DNA of 64,000 nt from Amborella trichopoda (taxonomy: Eukaryota > Streptophyta > Magnoliopsida > Amborellales > Amborellaceae): the NCBI RefSeq assembly GCF_000471905.2, contig NW_006499443.1:422357-486356 (forward strand). Reading direction: 5' to 3'. The position numbers and the translations under genes are program-made. Below are positions 57,785 to 64,000 of this stretch, one piece after another (positions within the stretch are counted from its first letter, which is position 1; each line of letters opens with the position of its first letter). The notes under the pieces are model-generated. The model worked only from the letters and a program-made list of their open reading frames with translations. It was not told the DNA's origin and did not search any database.

Positions 57785-60754
57785 GAAAGAAATTGCAGCC
57801 AGTAACCAGCAGATTTATATGGGAAATGACACCTACTGTGATGTACTTCGTGTTGGTACTTTTAAGCTATATTTACTAGGATGAACGAATCTCCTATTGA
57901 TTGATACTTTGTATTCGCCCAACATGAGACACAATCTTTTTTCTGCTCTTAGGCTAGATGATAAGGGTTATGAAATAATGTTCAGGTCAGGTCGGGTTAC
58001 TATTGGGAAGCATTCTAGAGTATTACTAAAGTTGAGAATTTGTACCGATTGAATATTAATAGAAGTTCATCTCGTTTTGACTATTTTGATGCATCTTTTG
58101 ATGATTTTGTGTGTATGGATAACTCATATTTATGGCACTTAAGATTGGGACATATAAATAAAAATAAAATGAATAAAATGGATAAAAAATGCCTACTCCC
58201 GAGTTTAGGAGATATTGTGTTTAAAACATGCGAACCATGTATTTCTGTTAAATTAACTAAGAAACCTTTTTCTAAAGGAAAAAGGTGTAATGAACAATTT
58301 AGTATTGTTCACTCTGATATATGTGACCCATTAAATGCAAAAACATATAGAGGCATGAACTATTTTACAATATTCATAGATGATTATTTACGTTATGGAT
58401 ATGTGTACTTAATTAGTAGAAAATCAGATGTATTAGAAACATTTAAATAATATAAAGCTGAGGTAGAAAATCAGCTAGGTAGACATATTAAAATTCTTCG
58501 AACAGATAGGGGAGGTGAATATTGATCCTCCTTATTTATCAAATTTTGTAAAGAACATGATATAACTCACCAAACAACCATGTCATATACACCACAACAA
58601 AGTGGTGTAGTTAAAAGAAGAAATTGAACCCTAATAGACGTGGTTAGGTCTATGATAAGTCATTCAAATTTATCACCTCATTTTTAGGTGAGGCTCTCAG
58701 TACTACAATGTATATTATTAATGATGTTGCATCTAAATCTATAGACTTGACCCCATGTGAATTATGAACATGTATGAAACATGTCCTTACCATCTTGAAA
58801 GTTTGGGGTTTTTGGGCACATGTGCTTATACCACCACAAAATAAAGATAAATTATAAAGGAAAACTATAAAATGCTCTTTTATAGGTTATTTAAAAAATT
58901 CTAAAGGCTATATATTCGATAATCATGATATTAAATCATTAATAGAGAGCTGTGATGCTCTATTATTATAAAATATCGATAATAAATATTCTTTAAGTAA
59001 TCCTATTGACTTACATGAAATTGATAAAGATAGGGGTCGTAAAAACCTTAATTCTCAGTCAGTCTCTAAAATTAGTGAGAATGATTCAATTGAACATAAT
59101 ATACCAGATAGACTTAAAAGAACTAGAGTTCCACCTACAACTTTAAAAGAGTTTTATGTGTTTATAGATGAAGATAATTATTGTTCAATGAGTAAGGATT
59201 CAATAGATGAATCTCAAAGCTATAGTGAAGCTATTAGCTCCCTTGACTCAGTTGAGTAGACTCAAGTCATAGATGATAAACTTGATTATATTAAAAGAAA
59301 TCAAGTTTGGGAGTTTGTTGACTTCCTTAAAAATAGAAAAGCTACTGCTTGCAAACGAGTCTTAAAGAAAAAACTTAATGCAAAGGGATTCATTGATAAA
59401 TATAAAGTTAGGTTAGTAGCTAAAGCATTTACGTAAATAGAGCGTAAGATTATGTAGAGACTTATTCTAGCAAAATTTACACTTATTAGGATCATCCTAA
59501 CATATTATGATATAAAATTATTTCAAATGGATGTTAAAGCATCTTTCTTGATTGAAAAATTAAAAGAAGATATATACATGAAACAACCAAAATGATATGT
59601 AATTAAAGGCCAAGAAGATAAAATATACAAACTTAAGAGATCATTATATGGTCTAAAACAGTTTTCTAGGCCTTGATATTTTTCTTTTCATAATGCAATT
59701 ATTGAAATTGGTTATGTAGCCAATATGTTAGACCATTGTATATTTGTTTGGAATAGTGGAGCAATTTTGTTATATTATCACTATATATAGATGATATTTT
59801 GATAGCTGATAATGATATTGACATGATTAACCATACTAAATTATGGCTAAGTTCTCATTTTGAGATGAAAGATACAGAAGAAGCCTTATATGTACTAGGC
59901 ATTAAGAAAACAAGATATAGAAGTTCAAGACTTCTATGTTTACCTCTAGAAAATTATTTAAAAAGTGTTTTAAAGAGATTTAAGCTGGAAAATTGTAAAT
60001 CCATAGATACATCAATTTATAAAGGCTTGAAATTATCAAAGAAAATGTGTCCATTAAATGATAGTGTCAAAGCTGAAATGGAAAAAATCCCATATGTTTA
60101 AGCTATAAGATGCATAAATTATGCCATGTTATATACAAGACCCGATTTGAGTCATGTATATGATCTTGTGAGTATATTTCAAAGTAATCTTTAAATGACT
60201 CATTGGCAAGCTATACAAAAGATACTCAGATATAGTCAGAAAACTAAAAAGTATAAGTTGTGCATCCAAGCTGATAATTTAGAGATTACTTAAGACTCTG
60301 ATGCAGACTTAGCAGGAGACCCGGATGATAAAAATTAACATCAGGACTTGTATTCTTCTTTGGAGGTAGATGTGTTTTTTGGTTTAGCAAGAAAAAAGGT
60401 TGTGTAGCTCGGTATACTATGAAAGTCAAGTATATTGCTTGTAACATCGCTACAACGAATGCCGTTCGGATTAAACGCTTCATAAATAATTTGAAGTTGG
60501 ATATAGCCGATGGACGTGTTAATTTTTTTTCTGATAGTCAGGTTGTTATCTCATTAATTAGAAATAGAGCTTATAGTTCCAAGGGTAAGCACATTGAAAT
60601 TGATTATCATTATATTTGTGATATTATTGGAAAGAATGAAATAATTGTAAGTTATTTGCCATCTTCAGATATGATTACAGACCATTTAACAAAGAGATTA
60701 AGTACAGAAATATTATCAAAACATATAGCTTTGATGGGACTTAGGAATATCTAG
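57785..60754 (+). pseudogene. Copia pol remnants (protease end, integrase, RT, RNase H)
   Basis: Recognisable in order: LYSPNMRHNLFSALRLDDKG near 57910-57965 (protease/GAG-pre-integrase boundary); YLWHLRLGHINKNKM at about 58128 with the integrase zinc-type CEPCISVK and the core HSDICDP, IFIDDY (58040-58450); KVRLVAKAF near 59405 and KLKRSLYGLKQF near 59630 of reverse transcriptase; LYIDDILIADND near 59785-59820 corresponding to the YVDD catalytic site; and RNase H with FSDSQVVISL and HIEIDYHYI (60419-60754). Numerous in-frame stops and frame changes separate them, including one right after the integrase part at 58448 and several inside reverse transcriptase. No function is expected. Confidence 0.88.
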
Positions 60755-61021
60755 GTTAGGAACTCCCAAATGGAATATCTAGGTTAAGAACTCCCAAATG
60801 GGATATCTAAGTTAGGAATGTCTTGGTCACGAGAGGAAAAGCCGCATTAGTATGAAAAACCTCATAACATAACTTTGGATATTTTTTGTGTTATGAGATG
60901 CATAACCGCACTAACGTAAAAAAGCCTCATGACAAGGATATGCTCATAAATGTTAAACCCACTAAATGATATAAATTATATGATATTTTAATATATGTGG
61001 TCCTCATGGCCAAGTGGGAGA

Positions 61022-61165
61022 TGTTGGTACGTGTGGGTGGCCATGGGGCCTCACATGTATCATATTTTTCTCTTTTACTATTTATCTTAATATATTTTAA
61101 TATTTATCTCTTAATAGGCTTTTGGAGAGAGAATATGTTGTTATCCAACAGGTAGAAGATAACTA
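61022..61165 (+). repeat. 3' LTR of the Copia element (matched part)
   Basis: Starts TGTTGGTACGTGTGGGTG directly after the polypurine tract AAGTGGGAGA (61012-61021). Sequence up to about 61850 may be the rest of this LTR, which the left LTR has lost. It includes a (GA)n run at 61588-61622. Confidence 0.8.
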
Positions 61166-61587
61166 CCTATCCCTTAAGAAAAGATGGCCACGTTTTCAGA
61201 GACTCCATGAAGAAAGTCAAACATTGGAGAATGACCTCTTCCCATCCCTCTATAACTAAGGTTTCATTGCTATGGAGAGGTACACGGAGAAAGCTTGAGT
61301 TTTCAATTGTTCTGGTAAATTTGATCTCTGTGATTTACAGTCTCAAGACTCTGCCATCAATACCTGGGAGCTTGGTGGGTTTTCTCTTCTTTACAAAAGT
61401 CCAACACATGACACCTAGCAACGAAAAAGAGAGAAAGATGACTTGGGCATGCCCTTTAGCTTGAGAAAGATTACTTGGGTGTGCCCTCCTTTGCTTGAGA
61501 GAGATTTTGGTTGGGGCATGCCCCCTTAAAAAACTTGGGAGAGGTCTTGAAGCCCTAGGTAGGGTGTGCTACCTATAGAGATATCTT

Positions 61588-61622
<35 letters not shown>
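61588..61622. repeat. (GA)n microsatellite
   Basis: About 34 bases of GA dinucleotide with one AAAG interruption, probably inside the remaining 3' LTR. Confidence 0.9.
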
Positions 61623-61623
<1 letters not shown>

Positions 61624-61855
61624 TAAACCCTTAGAGATATGAGAAAAAATAGGTATAGAGATTTTATAATGTGGAAGAGCCTCTTTTTATATATTTTCTA
61701 TGTCTTGAGGTTTATTTCAATTTATAGGGTAAAATCTTAATTGTCGATCTAGGAAGATTTGTGAAGTGAGAGATTTGAGTTATCCATCTCTTTGATCTAC
61801 CACTAAGATTCAAAGAGATGAGCTACAGCCTTATCATTAATTTCCTAGATCTATT

Positions 61856-62643
61856 CTCATCAAATATTTAAATAAAGAAAGTATAATAACAAAATAAATA
61901 GAAAAAAATTTACAAAAATTCAAATAAACATTCTAAAAATCATATGACATAAAATTAATTAATTTTGATAGGAATTGGATCCGTTAGATATAATAGCTTA
62001 TCAATATACGGAAGCACTCTACTTTCAATTGCGGATTACAATTCACCTAGCTTTCTCAAACTGATTTAGCAGTTCCCATGACCTAGAGTCCACTGCATGG
62101 GCTCCTGATTGGACCACAAAAATTAGCCAATAGACTAGGGGATGCAATATCAGTTTATTGATTTCAAGTTCTCCCCTATACTAAAAAAAAATCATGGTCC
62201 TCCAGACCATGATGCAACCATGACTCTATGGTGTGTGGGGATAATATCTTGCACATGTATATGATTCACCCTCATTGTTGAATTTTAATACAGCTATCTA
62301 TATACATGTCGTGTGATGATATAACGGTGAGTTTTTAGCCCTGTCTCTAAAAGTTATTCATCACACACAAGGGCCACACAGTCATCGGCATTCATCTGAA
62401 CATACTCCAACCTCATCAAGGGCTAACCCATTAAACCATTCTTGGTAGATCCCTATGCCCAGATGTCTTGGGTTTTTCCAAACTCGGCTGGCCTAGCACG
62501 TCGAGCCTAGTCCGAGTATCGACAAATCCTATTTGCCTAGTAGGGTCCATAAGTTGGCCACACTCCCACTGAGTTTATGTTTCACTATATAAAATGCTCA
62601 TACAAGTTCTCATAAGGCTTTTAAAGGCCACATAAACTCAACA
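61856..62643 (-). mobile_element. LTR relic, right part (continues 56690-57181)
   Basis: Parallels 28545-29352: TTCAAATAAACATTCTAAAAA, CTAGCTTTCTCAAACT, ACATGTCGTGTGATGATATA, TAGCCCTGTCTCTAAAAG, CATCACACACAAGGGCCACAC, TGGCCTAGCACGTCGAGCC. It ends with CATAAACTCAACA, whose complement TGTTGAGTTTATG is a plausible LTR 5' end. Confidence 0.65.
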
Positions 62644-63545
62644 ATTAGAAATTGAAATAACTTTATCGTATGAAAATAAATGGACGTTGTTGATTTACAC
62701 ACATTGATCAATCTTGCTTAATAAAGTTCAAAATTGCCAACCAATGATGGGTGGAAAAGGTCAACTTTTCATGAAAGGCTTTTCAAATAAAGATTACCTC
62801 TTCAAATGTAAAACATACCCTACTTATATTTGTCAAATACAATATGCAACAATATGTGACATTATTCACAATGAGCTCTCAATCATCCATTCAAGATCAG
62901 ATACCTATAGATCTCAAATACACTACGTTATGTGTGTAAATATACATAAAAAGATAACTCCATAAACATTTGATCCGTTCAAGATTAGATACCTATAGGT
63001 CTCAAATACATTACATTAAGTGTGTAAAGATACATAAAAAGATAATCCCATAAACAACTGATGGCAAGGATACATAATCAAACTCGGCTAGCCTAGTACA
63101 TCAAGCCTAGTCTGAGTATCGACAAATTGCATTTACCTAGTATGGTCCATAAGATAACCATACTCCTACTGAGTTTATGTTTTACTATATAAAATGCTCA
63201 TATAAGCTCTCATAAGGTATTTAAAGGCCACATAAACCTAACAATTAGAAATCGAAATAACTTTATCGTATGAAAATAAATGAATGATGTTGATTTACAC
63301 ACATTGATCAATTTTGCTTTCAAACCAATGATGGGTGGGAGAGGTCAGCCTTTCATGAAAGGCTTTTAAAACAATAGATTACCTCTTCAAATATAAACAT
63401 ACCTTAATTATATTTGTCAAACACATTTTTGCAACAATATGTGACATTATTCACAACAAGCGCTCAATCGCCCGTTCAAGATTAGATACCTATAGGTCTC
63501 AAATACATTACATTATGTGTGTAAATATACATTGACAGATAACCT
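62480..63545. repeat. 600-bp tandem duplication of LTR edge plus adjacent DNA
   Basis: AACTCGGCTGGCCTAGCAC at 62481 recurs at 63081, GAGTTTATGTTTYACTATATA at 62571 recurs at 63171, and GATGGGTGGRARAGGTCA and ATATGTGACATTATTCAC follow in both. The offset is 600 bases over most of the length. Within unit 1 a smaller repeat (TTCAAGATYAGATACCTATAG) is itself doubled at about 62893 and 62979. Confidence 0.88.
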
Positions 63546-64000
63546 GTCACACCCCAAGAATTTACAATACTGTTATTCCTGAGATGTGACAGGCAAAACA
63601 TATATACATCTATTGAGAGGACAAATTTACAGTGGCGAGGTCTTACAAAGTAAATAAAGAAAGCTAGCACAACAACAGTATCTTCCAAGGTTGATCTTGA
63701 CTAGCACTCAAAATGAATCCGCAGTTATCCTGAAAAATGTTTACCATAGTTTGATGAGTTTGGCTACTCAGTCAGTGATCATCATAATCCCAAAAATAAT
63801 CATGTTTGAAAGATATCAATATTTTCCAAAATGAGATCTATTAACAGAAATGCATCAACAGTTTCACTTTCAATAAAAGCATAATTAAGTATAATCCGAG
63901 TAATTGAAATGCTTATAACACTTTTAACGGCAGTACATAATTCAAAGGATTTCACAAAATACCCTACTGGCGTCCCAAGTAGGTCACCTATATACCCCAT
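63544..64000 (+). mobile_element. Possible LTR start, cut by the window edge
   Basis: TGTCACACCCCAAGAATTTAC is a common opening of plant LTRs, and TGTGACA follows 35-45 bases later as an inverted echo. GAGTTTGGCTACTCAGTCAG further on is also of a type seen in plant LTRs. No second LTR or coding domain is inside the window, so this is tentative. Confidence 0.4.

Larger units (their letters stand above)
57182..61165 (+). mobile_element. Degenerate Ty1/Copia retrotransposon with recognisable LTRs
   Basis: Direct repeats at 57182-57337 and 61022-61165 (each opening TGTTGGTAYGTGTGGGTG) are matched parts of the two LTRs; a polypurine tract AAGTGGGAGA precedes the right one. Pieces of pol remain in Copia order: the end of protease, GAG-pre-integrase, integrase core, reverse transcriptase, RNase H. 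Gag and the start of protease are not recognisable in 57338-57780, so the 5' internal part appears deleted or replaced. Stops and shifts break every domain. The 5' LTR is cut short relative to the right one. No clean 5-bp duplication was found. Inactive. Confidence 0.88.

Noticed and set aside
63482..64000. Small - strand frames at the right edge
   Set aside because: They lie in LTR-like or repeat sequence, lack domains, and one is cut by the window end.

Overview
The window is nuclear DNA of a flowering plant. Three multi-exon genes with GT-AG introns, all on the + strand, belong to families found in plants (a KH/FUBP-like RNA-binding protein, an NPF4-clade transporter, and an SKU5-similar multicopper-oxidase homologue). 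The space between and inside them is AT-rich and full of plant-type debris: Mutator-like and hAT-like MITEs, a decayed Copia retrotransposon, LTR relics, and CT/CA microsatellites. The species cannot be named from the sequence alone.

Layout. 1-9000: a seven-exon KH-domain gene (465-8787, 672 aa predicted) with a 2.2 kb first intron and a 2.75 kb last intron. 9000-15700: AT-rich intergenic DNA with several short repeat copies. 15761-25723: an NPF4.5-like transporter gene (about 568 aa if the N-terminal exon is spliced as proposed), whose two large introns hold nested MITEs and possible SINE heads. 25.7-38.8 kb: intergenic, with five Mutator-like MITEs, an LTR relic and a nested MITE pair. 38.8-46.3 kb: an SKS gene (539 aa) with an apparent 5'-UTR intron. 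46.3-64 kb: no host genes; it holds a 2.3 kb near-identical duplication split by a 20-N gap, a foldback element, a degenerate Copia element with recognisable LTRs, LTR relics in 600-bp tandem copies, and the start of another possible LTR at the right edge.

The three genes show no shared pathway: nuclear RNA/DNA binding, membrane transport, and apoplastic cell-wall/pollen-type function. What links them is the mutational style of the locus. Short tandem duplications (about 34 to 600 bp) recur across the window, and two of them span a splice site: the acceptor before NPF exon 4 (69 bp, in frame) and the donor after SKS exon 3 (53 bp, frameshifting). The best-supported repeat result is a family of about 380-410 bp MITEs with 9-bp target duplications, at least ten copies in two subfamilies. 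I found no sign of a new defence or metabolic system; the points most worth checking are the splice-site duplications, the N-terminal frame problem of the NPF gene, the long uORF of the SKS leader, and the duplicated block at the gap. All splice sites, lengths and repeat boundaries were read by eye.
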